DNA from: an uncultured Planctomycetota bacterium
GTDB taxonomy: Bacteria; Planctomycetota; Phycisphaerae; SM23-33
Direction of reading: 5' to 3'
Length of the DNA: 39,575 bases
NCBI GenBank assembly: GCA_903892515.1
Contig: CAITIS010000140.1
Coordinates: forward strand, 1 to 39,575
This document shows positions 8,280-16,934 of the stretch, piece after piece (positions within the stretch are counted from its first letter, which is position 1; each line of letters begins with the position of its first letter). The notes below the pieces were generated by a model. It did not search any database. It was not told the DNA's origin and saw nothing but the letters and a program-made list of their open reading frames with translations. The position numbers and the translations under genes are program-made.

Positions 8280-10661
8280 TCACAGCCGCTGCGAGACAAC
8301 GATCTTGCCGCCGTTGGGAAATTGTTGCTTCGTTCCGTCGGGCAGCGTCAGCGAACAAGGCACAGCTGAGGGGCCACTGGCCGACAGCAGAAAACGTCCC
8401 TGCTCGATCCGCCACTCGACCTCGACGAATCGCGCTGGGTGGACGTTGCCTGCGCCCGTCAGCGGCACGCGGCCACGGGCGAATGTCAGCCCGGCCGTTT
8501 TGGGTTCGATGGCAATCGCCGCGTAGCCAGGCGCCGCCGGGCGAACGCCAAGTATTTCGCGTCCATACTCCACCAACGGCCCGGCGCTCCAGGCGTGGCA
8601 ATCGCTGCGAGTGCGGGCAAGATCCGGTATTTCCGGGCAGGTGCTCAGACCCCACTTGAGCATGTCCTGCCACGGGTTGGGCAGATTCGCCGCCAGCTCG
8701 TAACGTCCGGCCTTGGCCAGTGCGCGGCAAGCAAAGTAAATGCTGAACATCGTCAACTCGCAGAGGCTCTTGTCGCCGACGAGCTTGCCCGCGAGCGCTG
8801 CCGCATCGCAGGGCATGCCCGCAAGAATCGCCCACACCTGGGTGTAGGCGCTGTAGATGCCTCGGCCTTGGCGGACCGGATAGTCGCTGTAAAGGCCGCG
8901 TGCGGGGTCGAAGAAGACCTCGTGAGCAGCCTGTCTCAAGGCGTCGAGTCGTTGGCGAAGGGCGGTGTCGTTGTCGCCTGCCGCCTGGCAAACTGCAATC
9001 GCGTCGACAAGCGTGGAAGCGGTCATGAGGCTGTCGTAAGCGGCTGTTCCGTCACACGCGCCGGGAGGCGCGCCGGTGGCCCACTGCGGGCACCAGTCGG
9101 CCACAAGCCAGCCGTCGAGCTTTCCGATGGTTCCGTTGGCGACGGTCTTGCGGCCGAAGTGGTCCATCACCGCCTGTACGCCAGGCCAGAGATCCCCGAC
9201 TGCGGCGCGGTCGCCGGTGTATTGCCAATACTCAGCGACGGACATGACCCAGTGAAGCGACCAATACGGGATGGTCTGCGGAACCCGCGACGGATAGCGG
9301 CTTAGCGTCAGGCCGTTGAGCCGGCGCGACCAGTCGAACTGGTAGAGAAACTGCCGAGCCAGGCTGGCGTCGCCGGTCATGTAGTAGCTGATCATGGACT
9401 GGATCTGCGTGTCCCCGCCGTACTGCATCTGCTCGTAGTAGGGGCAGTCCTCGTATGTCTCATGGGCGCACAGGCGGGCGGTGCGCCAGCAGAGGTCTCT
9501 TATGGCCGGAACCTCGGTATCGGAGCAATCGAACTGTGCCAACCGCTCAAAGGGATAGGCAGTGAAGGTGTACGCCAACGATCCGACGGTCAGCGGTTCA
9601 TCGGCCGTTTCGATGTCCACGCGAATGAACCAGAACGTGCGCAGAAAGAACGGCTCATACTGCCTGGCCTGACCGTCTGGCAGAATCACGTCGGACTGGC
9701 CTATCACGTCGCCGTAGGACAGGTCGTTGGCGCTGGCCTTGACCATATCCTTGTCCATGAGACGCTCTGCGTAAGTCAGTTGCACCTTTGCCCCAGCGCC
9801 GCCGCTGAAGCGAAGTTGAGGATATCCGGTGCTCAGGCTGTCAGCGCGGATCAGCACCGACGCCTTGTGCTTGGCCCCGACCTGAACAGCGCCTTTGCCT
9901 TCGAGCATGGCCTTCCACGCCTGGAGGTTCTCGCCGCTTGGACTGCGGAACGCCTCCCCAAAGCGGCAATTGGGGGTTTCTTCCAGGTGGGCGATCATGC
10001 GTGGCAAGAGTCGATGCGGAACGGGAGTGTCGAGGTTGGATAGATCCGCGGAATAGGCCGGCGCTATCGGCTGAGCCTGCGGCCAGGAGGCGTCGTCGAA
10101 TTCGATGCGCTCGAATCCCCAGGGGAATTGGGCAGCGTGAAACTCCTCTTGTTCACCCACGCACGGCCCGTGGGGCGAGGATCTCCATCCGTACGCGCCG
10201 TCGACGAGCACCTTCCATCGCTGGTTGGTGCTGAGGTCCTCCAGTTGCTTGCCGGCAGGATCGCACAGGAATCCCTCCAGCGCGAACACGGGGCAGGCGG
10301 TTATCTGCGAGACGCTGCCGCCGCCATCGTAGTGCGGGTAGCAATCGCCTTGGTATTGCACCTGGACGGCAAGCACGTTGCGGCCGGGCCGCAGCAGGCC
10401 CGTAACGTCAAAGGTGTCATAGAACTGGTGCAGAACGTCGCCCTTAGCGGGCCCGCGGCCAACGAGCTTGCCATTGCACCAAAGCTTGTATCGGGTATCG
10501 GCAGAGAGGTGCACGGTCAGCGTCGCCCCGGCCGGGCAATCGAACACCCGGCGGAAGTACCGCATGCGGTACGTGCTCCGATCCGGTCGGGCGTGCGAAA
10601 TTCCCTCGGCGGACCAAATCCAGAATGCGTTTTGTGTCATGAAAGGTTTGGGAGAAGTCAT
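8280..10661 (-). CDS. GH78 alpha-L-rhamnosidase
   Basis: A 793-residue protein that would hydrolyse terminal alpha-L-rhamnose from plant or algal polysaccharides or glycosides. The N-terminus is a beta-sandwich (FWIWSAEG...YRMRYFRRVFDCP, LSADTRYKLWCNGKLVGRGP), followed by further beta-domains and an (alpha/alpha)6 barrel from about residue 390. The barrel holds EDCPYYEQMQYGGDTQIQ, in which D405, E410 and D417 keep the spacing of the catalytic D/E/D of characterised GH78 enzymes. The late motif RSDCHAWSAGP is also typical. No signal peptide is apparent, so the enzyme may be cytoplasmic, acting on imported oligosaccharides. The ATG at 10661 has a weak AAGAAAG site upstream; a second in-frame ATG at 10640 has none. 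A promoter is proposed at 10746-10775. Confidence 0.93.
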   Translation of the reverse strand: MTSPKPFMTQNAFWIWSAEGISHARPDRSTYRMRYFRRVFDCPAGATLTVHLSADTRYKLWCNGKLVGRGPAKGDVLHQFYDTFDVTGLLRPGRNVLAVQVQYQGDCYPHYDGGGSVSQITACPVFALEGFLCDPAGKQLEDLSTNQRWKVLVDGAYGWRSSPHGPCVGEQEEFHAAQFPWGFERIEFDDASWPQAQPIAPAYSADLSNLDTPVPHRLLPRMIAHLEETPNCRFGEAFRSPSGENLQAWKAMLEGKGAVQVGAKHKASVLIRADSLSTGYPQLRFSGGAGAKVQLTYAERLMDKDMVKASANDLSYGDVIGQSDVILPDGQARQYEPFFLRTFWFIRVDIETADEPLTVGSLAYTFTAYPFERLAQFDCSDTEVPAIRDLCWRTARLCAHETYEDCPYYEQMQYGGDTQIQSMISYYMTGDASLARQFLYQFDWSRRLNGLTLSRYPSRVPQTIPYWSLHWVMSVAEYWQYTGDRAAVGDLWPGVQAVMDHFGRKTVANGTIGKLDGWLVADWCPQWATGAPPGACDGTAAYDSLMTASTLVDAIAVCQAAGDNDTALRQRLDALRQAAHEVFFDPARGLYSDYPVRQGRGIYSAYTQVWAILAGMPCDAAALAGKLVGDKSLCELTMFSIYFACRALAKAGRYELAANLPNPWQDMLKWGLSTCPEIPDLARTRSDCHAWSAGPLVEYGREILGVRPAAPGYAAIAIEPKTAGLTFARGRVPLTGAGNVHPARFVEVEWRIEQGRFLLSASGPSAVPCSLTLPDGTKQQFPNGGKIVVSQRL

Positions 10662-10745
10662 TGCATGCTTTCTTGGGTCAGTAGCTTCCTTCGCTGCAGC
10701 CTGGCGGTGGCGTCCTGTTGGTCTTCTTGCTCAGTTGTGACTGCA

Positions 10746-10775
10746 ATCATATCGCTAAACTTAACCCTTTGTCGA
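10746..10775 (-). promoter_or_regulatory. Putative promoter of the rhamnosidase gene
   Basis: On the minus strand TCGACA (10775-10770) and TATGAT (10751-10746) are 18 nt apart, about 85 nt upstream of the ATG at 10661. The surrounding DNA is locally AT-rich. Sequence prediction only. Confidence 0.35.
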
Positions 10776-10872
10776 ATCGCGCCGATTCTACAGGGAATCC
10801 GCCAAGTTTACAGGCCTCATGCCGACTTCATACGAGGTGCCGAGAGGTGTGGAAAGTTGAAAGCTGCACATC

Positions 10873-10899
10873 CGCAGATTTCACAGATTCCACAGATGA
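10873..10899. repeat. Three 9-bp tandem units (CRCAGATTN type)
   Basis: CGCAGATTT, CACAGATTC and CACAGATGA follow each other without gaps in the intergenic region between the rhamnosidase gene and the terminator of the upstream gene. Short CACAGATT-type tracts recur in intergenic DNA of many environmental bacteria. No coding role is seen. Confidence 0.5.
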
Positions 10900-10922
10900 G
10901 GTTGTGAGCGATTCCAGACTGT

Positions 10923-10959
10923 CGAAACAAAGCTGCGGCCCGCCATGTGCGGGCCGCAG
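10923..10959 (-). terminator. Intrinsic terminator of the LEPR/dockerin gene
   Basis: CTGCGGCCCGC (10933-10943) and GCGGGCCGCAG (10949-10959) form a perfect 11-bp stem with a 5-nt loop. On the minus strand the stem is followed by the T-rich tract CTTTGTTT. It lies about 115 nt beyond the stop codon at 11074. Confidence 0.75.
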
Positions 10960-11073
10960 AGAGATGCCTTGTCGGCGAAAGCTGTTTCCATGCCTGCAAG
11001 GCAAAGCGGCAGGGGGCCTCGTGATCCATCCGAGGCTATGCCGCCTTACGAAGCAGCTCTTGGCTAACCGGCT

Positions 11074-13377
11074 CTATGCCAGAGCGGTGGTAAACAAATC
11101 CACCATCATGCTGCCCATCGCACCCTTGACCGGCGGAAGCTGCCACTTCTGCGCCTTGGGCCACGTCACGCTGCGAAGCGTCGGGCCGGCGTTGGCAGCG
11201 GTCGGTGAGGCCACTGGGCCGGTGCTGGAGAACAGCGTCGGTGAGGTGCCAGCGGCCGTAGCCGGCCCATTCAGCACGTACAGCGGAGCGATCGGGCCCA
11301 TGACCGGCGTCGCGGCCGGCACGTCCGTGGCCGTGCCCGGTGTGATGCTGGCGGCCAGTTCGACCGGCGTGGCCACATTCTGGGCCGGCGCCGCGGACAC
11401 GTACGATGTGCCGAAGTTGCGTTCCAGGATGATGTAATCCTGGAAGTTCACCACGCCGTCATTGTTGAAGTCGCCGCCTTCCCAGCCCATGTTGGCCTGG
11501 CCGAAGTTGCGTTCCAGCACGATGTAGTCCTGGAAGTTCGTCACGCCATCGAGATTGGCGTCGGCCACCGGCACGCCTCGCATCGCGCCGATCCAGCCAT
11601 TGGTCGGGGCGACATTGTCCGCAGCGGCCTTGTACGCGAGGTTGGTCGGGATGTAACCGTTGCGGACCCAGGCGATCATCGCCGGGACCAGGGCGGGATG
11701 CTTGCGGATCCAATCCACCGAGGCCTGCACGTCCGTCGTGATCGGCCCCGGCGTGACGCCCGAGTGCGTGCGGTAGTAGTTAGTAAGGTCGCGCGTCGGG
11801 TCGATGAAGTTGGGGTTCTGGCCGTTGACGTCGTGGGCGCCGGGCGTGCCGGTCTCGGCCATATTGTAGCTGCAACGATACTTCGCGTTGTAGTCGCAGT
11901 TGGCTGCCGACACCAGGTCTGTCAGTCCGCCGAAGGTGTAGATCAGCGCCCCGCCCGCGGTGTTGCCGTCGGCCGTGAAACCAATGTTGCTCTTGAACTC
12001 TGCCACGCCGCCGGTGACGCCGCCATGCCCGGAGTTGGGATCGGCAGTGATGCCGTTGCTCTTGCCCAGTGCTATTGTGTCATGGTCATATTTGATATTG
12101 GTTCCGCCCGTGTACCCCATGCTCGGGCCAGCGCCAGGGTAGGGCCCGCCTATCGACGGCAGCGCCAGGCAACCCGTCACGTTGACGTTTCGGGTGAAGT
12201 TGCCCAACATCATCAGGGCGTCGTCAACGTCGTGGGCGGTGGGCACGTCCCATAGGCAATCGGAAAAGGTGGTGTTCGCGCCGCCGTCCATCATGTGCGG
12301 GTTGGAGGCGGCATAGCCAGGCACGATGGTGTACATGCGGTTGTACGTGCCGGCCTGGGCCTTGAAATACCCGTTGGCCTGATCCACGACCACATCGACG
12401 GTGTCCGCCCAGGAGGTGAAGTAGGGCGTGCCGCCATTGGTGTTGATGAAGATGTAGGCAAAGACGCAGGACTGGATGGACCCCATTCTCTCCAACCACG
12501 CGCCCTGGTCGAAGCCCACGCCGTTGAGGTTCAGATGGTTGGCGCCGATAAAGAACGCCTCGACCTTGGTGTCGCCGTAGGAAACCAGCGGGCACTGGTC
12601 AAAGTATGAATTCGACACAGTGTAGGCGGCGGTTCCGGCGCTTCGAAGGTCAATATACAACGTGGTCGCTGTGAACGTGCAATTGTCCATGGTTCTCATA
12701 AGCGCCCCGCTGTCGGGCTGGACGAGCAGGCCATACGCGGTGTAGAAATTGCCGGGATAGGAGCTGGCATTCGGGCCGCCGTTGATGTTGGTAAAGTCGG
12801 TGTACGTCGCCCCGATGTTGGTCACGATGTACCAGTTGTCAGCGCAGATGATGGCCGGCTGGCCGGCAGTGCCGACCTTGGTGCGGATGTAGCAGCGACT
12901 GTCGGCTGTGCCATGCACGTACAGGTTCAGCTGGCTGGAACTGGGCGCGTGCAGCTTGGGCTGCACCCCGGCCGCAGCGTCGAACTCGATCCCCTGCCCG
13001 GCCAGCACGTCCACCACGCATTTGCCCTGGCTGAGGATGCTTCCCTCAACGGTCAGCGGGGCGGCCACGCTCAGTTTCTTGGCGCCCATGGTGGAACTGT
13101 TGGCAAAGGTGATCGCGTCGCCCGTGCCGGTGCCGACGATCGTGGCCACGTCCACCGTGACCTGGCCGTTGATCGTGACGGTGTCGCCGGCGCCGGGAAT
13201 GTGCGTGACGGCCCCGCCATCCTGGGTGGCCCAGGTACTCAAGGCCGACCAGTTGCCCGCGCCGGCGATGCTGGCAAAAGCGCTCAGCAGCTCGCGGGCT
13301 TCCAATGTTTCCAGGGAGGGGACTTGACCACGGAACGAATTGTGGCGACGCGATGTTGCCTTCACGACATTCTCCAT
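11074..13377 (-). CDS. Secreted LEPR-type beta-helix protein with dockerin-like repeats
   Basis: A protein of up to 767 residues. The N-terminus has basic residues and LETLEARELLS (about 22-32), an LEPR-XLL-type export signature. The middle (about 40-560) is rich in N, G, T and V with NCTFTATTLYIDLRSAGTAA-like rungs, which suggests a right-handed parallel beta-helix, as in carbohydrate-active or adhesive proteins; no catalytic motif is recognised. Two dockerin-like calcium loops follow at about 600-655 (ADANLDGVTNFQDYIVLERN and GDFNNDGVVNFQDYIILERN). A Thr/Ala/Pro-rich linker and a C-terminal tail with RSVTW...LPPVKG come last, instead of PEP-CTERM. The ATG at 13377 has no Shine-Dalgarno; a GTG at 13365 does (GGAG, 6 nt away) and may be the true start. 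A TATAAT lies at 13443-13438. A truncated paralogue is at 26946-27485. Confidence 0.85.
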   Translation of the reverse strand: MENVVKATSRRHNSFRGQVPSLETLEARELLSAFASIAGAGNWSALSTWATQDGGAVTHIPGAGDTVTINGQVTVDVATIVGTGTGDAITFANSSTMGAKKLSVAAPLTVEGSILSQGKCVVDVLAGQGIEFDAAAGVQPKLHAPSSSQLNLYVHGTADSRCYIRTKVGTAGQPAIICADNWYIVTNIGATYTDFTNINGGPNASSYPGNFYTAYGLLVQPDSGALMRTMDNCTFTATTLYIDLRSAGTAAYTVSNSYFDQCPLVSYGDTKVEAFFIGANHLNLNGVGFDQGAWLERMGSIQSCVFAYIFINTNGGTPYFTSWADTVDVVVDQANGYFKAQAGTYNRMYTIVPGYAASNPHMMDGGANTTFSDCLWDVPTAHDVDDALMMLGNFTRNVNVTGCLALPSIGGPYPGAGPSMGYTGGTNIKYDHDTIALGKSNGITADPNSGHGGVTGGVAEFKSNIGFTADGNTAGGALIYTFGGLTDLVSAANCDYNAKYRCSYNMAETGTPGAHDVNGQNPNFIDPTRDLTNYYRTHSGVTPGPITTDVQASVDWIRKHPALVPAMIAWVRNGYIPTNLAYKAAADNVAPTNGWIGAMRGVPVADANLDGVTNFQDYIVLERNFGQANMGWEGGDFNNDGVVNFQDYIILERNFGTSYVSAAPAQNVATPVELAASITPGTATDVPAATPVMGPIAPLYVLNGPATAAGTSPTLFSSTGPVASPTAANAGPTLRSVTWPKAQKWQLPPVKGAMGSMMVDLFTTALA

Positions 13378-13437
13378 TTCGTTGTTCGATGCACTTCAGG
13401 ATCGGTCCCGGTCACGTGGTCGGGCCCGAGCCAGTCG

Positions 13438-13443
13438 ATTATA
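13438..13443 (-). promoter_or_regulatory. -10 element (TATAAT) before the LEPR/dockerin gene
   Basis: A perfect TATAAT on the minus strand about 61 nt upstream of the ATG at 13377; no convincing -35 at 16-18 nt. A near-palindrome centred on CACGTG (13409-13426) lies just downstream and could bind a regulator. Confidence 0.35.
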
Positions 13444-13478
13444 CTCCGAAACTTACTGCCAGCCGCAGTGCAACCAGA

Positions 13479-15221
13479 TTACTGCTTGCCGGCGATTCTC
13501 CGCCGCGCAACCAACCCCGACAGCCCGGCCGCCAGCAAAGCCAGCGTGGCCGGTTCCGGAACGCTGCTTTTACCGAAGTTGGTCTCCAGCAGGATATAGT
13601 CCTTGAAGCTCACCAGGCCGTCGCCGTTGAAGTCACCTTGGGCGAAGGTCATGCCGGTCTGGCCGAAGTTGCGTTCCAGGATGATGTAGTCTTTGAAGGT
13701 CACGATGCCGTCCCCATCGGCGTCGCCGGGCAACGGCGGCAAGCTCAGCGAGGCGGCGAACGTCGTCACGCTGTCGGCCGGCACGAGAACGGAGAACTGG
13801 GTTGCCGATTGCGACAGGAGAGACCCCAGCGGCTGCCAGTACGCGCTGGCCGTAGACTGTTCGCCGGTGAACGTCAGCGGTCCCGTGGCGCCAAGTCCTC
13901 CCAGGTCGAAGGTCAGTGTCTGTGGCGTAGTGTGATTGTTGATGGCCACCATGACCAGCGAGTCTGTCTCAGGATCCTTAAAAGACGATAGTTCAACAAG
14001 CGGATCGCCACTGCTGGCATCGATGCGGTAGGCGCCGTCGTGCAGCCAGCGGGCATAATGCCCAATGGCGTAGCCGATGCCCGTGATAGTAACTTGGCCG
14101 GTAGCCGTGTCTACTTGGGCGATGCTTCCTTCGCTTGCGGCGCCGGTCACGATGTTGTTCATCCCGAAGTAGGCTGAGGCGTTGGCGTAAACCAGCTCGT
14201 CATGGATATGAATGGCCCTGGCCCGCAAATCGGCAAAGCCAAGAGGATCGACATTGCCGTGAGACACCTCGGTCATCCAGAGCGGCACGTTGTATTGCTT
14301 GGCCAGATCTCGCAGCTGACCGCGGACGGCAATGCAGCTTTGCACAGGATTGCCCGAGCCCGAGGTCGCCAGGATGTTGTTGCAGTCGGAGTACGTCGAC
14401 CCGTACGGGTACGTGTGATACGCGATAGCCCCGACATACTGCCGGGCGTCGGGATCGTTCATGATGGCCTGGGCAGTGGCGAGGGATTTCGATTCGGTCT
14501 CCTCGCCCGGCACGACCAGCTTCATGTCAGCGAAACCGGCGGCTCGCAGGGCTGCCCCGGTTGCCTTGACGATGTTCACTACGTCCTGGGTCCTGCCAAC
14601 GCCGCCGTTGTACCAGATCTCGCAGTTGCCGCTGAGCGGCTCGTTGAAGGCCATCAGGTACTTGGGCGTGATGCCGTACGCGTCGCGCCAGTGGACTGCC
14701 TCGGCGACCACGTTCTCGGCAGCTTCGGCCACGAACGTCTGGTACGTTCCAGGGTTGGCCGCCAGCGGCTGCAACCAGGCGTTGCCCCACCGCATAGTAA
14801 TGCCGCTGAGATAGAAGTTGTTGAAACCGTAGGCCTGTGCAGGGGTGATAAGCTTCTGCACGGCGTTGTTGGCGTTTACCCAGTTGAAGCCAGCGGGGTT
14901 GATGGTGTTCGGGTCGCTGTTGTCGTTGGCCTGGCCGCTCCACGTCCCGTCGCCTTCGGCGATCGTGCGGCCAAGGTTGCCCATGTTGATGCCGACTTCG
15001 CCATACACCTTTTCGATGGCGGTGGCTCGCTCCTGCGGAGTCAACATGTCCACCGGGCCGGACGAGGAGGTAGGAATCGCCACCATGCAAGCGTTGGTGC
15101 ATCCGAACCCATCGATTGTTTGGTAGGCGATCGATCCATTGACCACCGCGCCGGCCACACAGGCCGATACACCCGCCAGCAGCACCACGCTGACCACGAA
15201 GAATCGCGAGACAAACTGCAT
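13479..15221 (-). CDS. Exported GH30-like glycoside hydrolase with dockerin repeats and PEP-CTERM tail
   Basis: 580 residues from the ATG at 15221, chosen because GGAGG lies 6 nt upstream and a signal peptide follows at once (MQFVSRFFVVSVVLLAGVSA). The catalytic region begins with QTIDGFGCTNA and has the clan-A pair: FNEP (E194, likely acid/base) and WMTEVSHG (E318, likely nucleophile). The C-terminal beta-domain has YARWLHDGAYRIDA and SFKDPETDSLVMVAINN. This fits GH30, a family that cleaves xylan, beta-1,6-glucan or beta-1,6-galactan; the exact substrate cannot be told. Two dockerin-like repeats follow (about 498-550, GDADGDGIVTFKDYIILERN, GDFNGDGLVSFKDYILLETN). SVPEPATLALLAAG...RRR at the end is a PEP-CTERM signal for exosortase-mediated processing. 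Such a combination is notable because no cohesin is seen nearby. Confidence 0.88.
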   Translation of the reverse strand: MQFVSRFFVVSVVLLAGVSACVAGAVVNGSIAYQTIDGFGCTNACMVAIPTSSSGPVDMLTPQERATAIEKVYGEVGINMGNLGRTIAEGDGTWSGQANDNSDPNTINPAGFNWVNANNAVQKLITPAQAYGFNNFYLSGITMRWGNAWLQPLAANPGTYQTFVAEAAENVVAEAVHWRDAYGITPKYLMAFNEPLSGNCEIWYNGGVGRTQDVVNIVKATGAALRAAGFADMKLVVPGEETESKSLATAQAIMNDPDARQYVGAIAYHTYPYGSTYSDCNNILATSGSGNPVQSCIAVRGQLRDLAKQYNVPLWMTEVSHGNVDPLGFADLRARAIHIHDELVYANASAYFGMNNIVTGAASEGSIAQVDTATGQVTITGIGYAIGHYARWLHDGAYRIDASSGDPLVELSSFKDPETDSLVMVAINNHTTPQTLTFDLGGLGATGPLTFTGEQSTASAYWQPLGSLLSQSATQFSVLVPADSVTTFAASLSLPPLPGDADGDGIVTFKDYIILERNFGQTGMTFAQGDFNGDGLVSFKDYILLETNFGKSSVPEPATLALLAAGLSGLVARRRIAGKQ

Positions 15222-15307
15222 GACCCGCCTCCATTGCAGCCCACAAAGAACTTTTGAACGCTCTTCGGACGGACGTTCCTCAGGCAAGCCGATTACCCAG
15301 CGACCCG

Positions 15308-15352
15308 CGACTCGACGCGGCACAACCAAGACAGGTGTTCCGCGCCGAGTCG
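15308..15352 (-). terminator. 13-bp hairpin between PEP-CTERM gene and GH30 gene
   Basis: CGACTCGACGCGG (15308-15320) and CCGCGCCGAGTCG (15340-15352) pair over 13 positions; on the minus-strand RNA all pairs form, with one G-U. The 19-nt loop is not followed by a T-run. It may end the mRNA of the upstream gene (stop at 15397) or sit in the leader of the GH30 gene. Confidence 0.45.
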
Positions 15353-15396
15353 ATGGGTTGCCTTTACAGACTACACAACCGTGCTCTTCGTCTTTG

Positions 15397-16473
15397 TTAC
15401 TTCCGCCGGCGAGACATCATGCCGACAGCGCCGATGCCCAGCAGAGCCATCGTGGCCGGCTCGGGCGTGATCGTGACGTTGTCGATGTCGAAACTCAACT
15501 CGGCGCCATCGGTGCCGGGAAGAAGCGTGATCCCGAACTCATCGAAACTTGTGATGACCGTCTTGGAATCGGTGGCGGTGAATGTCCAGGGGCCCCGGGC
15601 GCCATTGCTCTTGTCCGTGATGACCATCGTAAGCTGCGCTGAACTGGCGCTGAGTTCCTTGATCGTGTACGCCACGTTGTAGACATCATGGTTATTCATC
15701 GAGAACGCGGTGCCGGTGACCGTATCGGCCGTGCGCTGGCCGACGGGACCGGTGTTGTGTACTGCGGGAGCGAAGCCGGCTTCATAGCCCATGAGAGTGG
15801 CATTGGCGGCGGGGGATCCCAGCCCGAAAGCCCCGAAATATCCGCTGCCGGCCGAGGAATTGGCGGTACCGCCATCAGCCACGTCCGCAGTCACGGGATA
15901 GTCTGTGCCACCCAAGACGGAGTTCAACAGCGAGAACCGAACAGCGGTGCTGTTGGACGTCAGCGCAAGTCCATAATATGCGGGGGGTGCCGCGCCGGTA
16001 TCGGCTGTGGTCAGGGCGTTGGTCCATATCATATCAAACGAAAGCGTGGCTGAGGTGTTAGCGCCGGTCAGGAGCGTCTGGGGCGAGGATGCAAACACCC
16101 CTACGAAGCTGAACCACGGCAGCGCGGCGCCGGTGCCTGACTTGACAGATAACGCGTTGTTCGTGGCGCCGCCGAACATAGTGTTGGTCTGCACATGCAG
16201 CTTCGCGACAGTCCCCGGCAGGTACTGGGCGCCATTCCCGGGTTGGGCGTACCAATTGAAGCCGGTGTCCGACGCGTCCGTCACCGTGCCGGTTCCAATG
16301 GTGGTGTTCCCATTGGTGCTCGTGGCCGGGCTGAACAAGCGATTGTTGTCCTGGAAACCGTCGGTGAAAGTGCTGGCCCTGGCAACCGTCGAAACGACCA
16401 GTAAGCACGCGACAGCCATACTCACACAGATTCGATTGGCTTTGCTCATGCACACTGATGTGACAAGATGCAT
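15397..16473 (-). CDS. PEP-CTERM exported beta-sandwich protein
   Basis: 358 residues from the ATG at 16473, chosen for an AGGAG 7 nt upstream. An N-terminal signal peptide is clear (residues about 9-34: MSKANRICVSMAVACLLVVS then TVARAS). The mature part begins STFTDGFQDNNRLF and is rich in T, G, S and N with alternating hydrophobic residues. It resembles the concanavalin-like beta-sandwich of many planctomycetal surface proteins; no enzyme motif is seen. The end, TPEPATMALLGIGAVGMMSR followed by RRK, is a PEP-CTERM signal: the Pro-Glu-Pro box, a transmembrane helix and a basic tail. Sorting by an exosortase is inferred from the family. A promoter is proposed at 16548-16576. Function unknown. 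Confidence 0.85.
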   Translation of the reverse strand: MHLVTSVCMSKANRICVSMAVACLLVVSTVARASTFTDGFQDNNRLFSPATSTNGNTTIGTGTVTDASDTGFNWYAQPGNGAQYLPGTVAKLHVQTNTMFGGATNNALSVKSGTGAALPWFSFVGVFASSPQTLLTGANTSATLSFDMIWTNALTTADTGAAPPAYYGLALTSNSTAVRFSLLNSVLGGTDYPVTADVADGGTANSSAGSGYFGAFGLGSPAANATLMGYEAGFAPAVHNTGPVGQRTADTVTGTAFSMNNHDVYNVAYTIKELSASSAQLTMVITDKSNGARGPWTFTATDSKTVITSFDEFGITLLPGTDGAELSFDIDNVTITPEPATMALLGIGAVGMMSRRRK

Positions 16474-16547
16474 ATTTCCGCTCCTTCTGGAAGGCCTAGA
16501 CGTTCTGGACATGGGGCAAGGCTCGATGCCCCTATCCCTCAGAGACA

Positions 16548-16576
16548 AGATTACCGCGCTGCGGCGTTTCCGCCAA
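16548..16576 (-). promoter_or_regulatory. Promoter of the PEP-CTERM beta-sandwich gene
   Basis: On the minus strand TTGGCG (16576-16571) and TAATCT (16553-16548) are 17 nt apart. The start site near 16541 would give a 68-nt leader before the ATG at 16473. Confidence 0.4.
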
Positions 16577-16934
16577 GCCGAGTTTCACGCCAAAGTACTA
16601 TGCGCTTTGTGCCAAGCTAACGGGGCACCACGCCAGGGGCAAAGCGTCGTCAGAAACGACAAGCCACGCAAACAGCTAGTCTTATGGGGCTTTCGTGGAC
16701 TTGAGCGGCGGTAAGTCTTTCGCCCGTTCGTGTCTCAGCCGATAAGCTGAAGGGGGCAGCCCGACGCATTCCGCCGGCTGAATGTCTTGGCCTGGGCGAT
16801 TCCGGTTCGTAGATCGGCCGATCTCTGACCGTCGTGCGGCTGACGACCTCGAGAGGCGGCGTAAGCGCGAGCCCGCGGTGTGCGCGATGAAGGCATTGGC
16901 AGCTGTGAAGCAGGCGTTAGGGGCTCGGCACAGC
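16577..16934. other. Divergent intergenic region without a gene
   Basis: I see no supported coding sequence in this stretch between the divergent PEP-CTERM gene and the GH2 gene. A short inverted repeat GTCGT...ACGAC is present near 16648-16662. Small open frames here have no ribosome site or recognisable product. Confidence 0.5.

Noticed and set aside
13409..13426. CACGTG-centred near-palindrome as an operator of the LEPR gene
   Set aside because: Only 14 of 18 positions are symmetric in G+C-rich DNA; too weak to list as its own feature.
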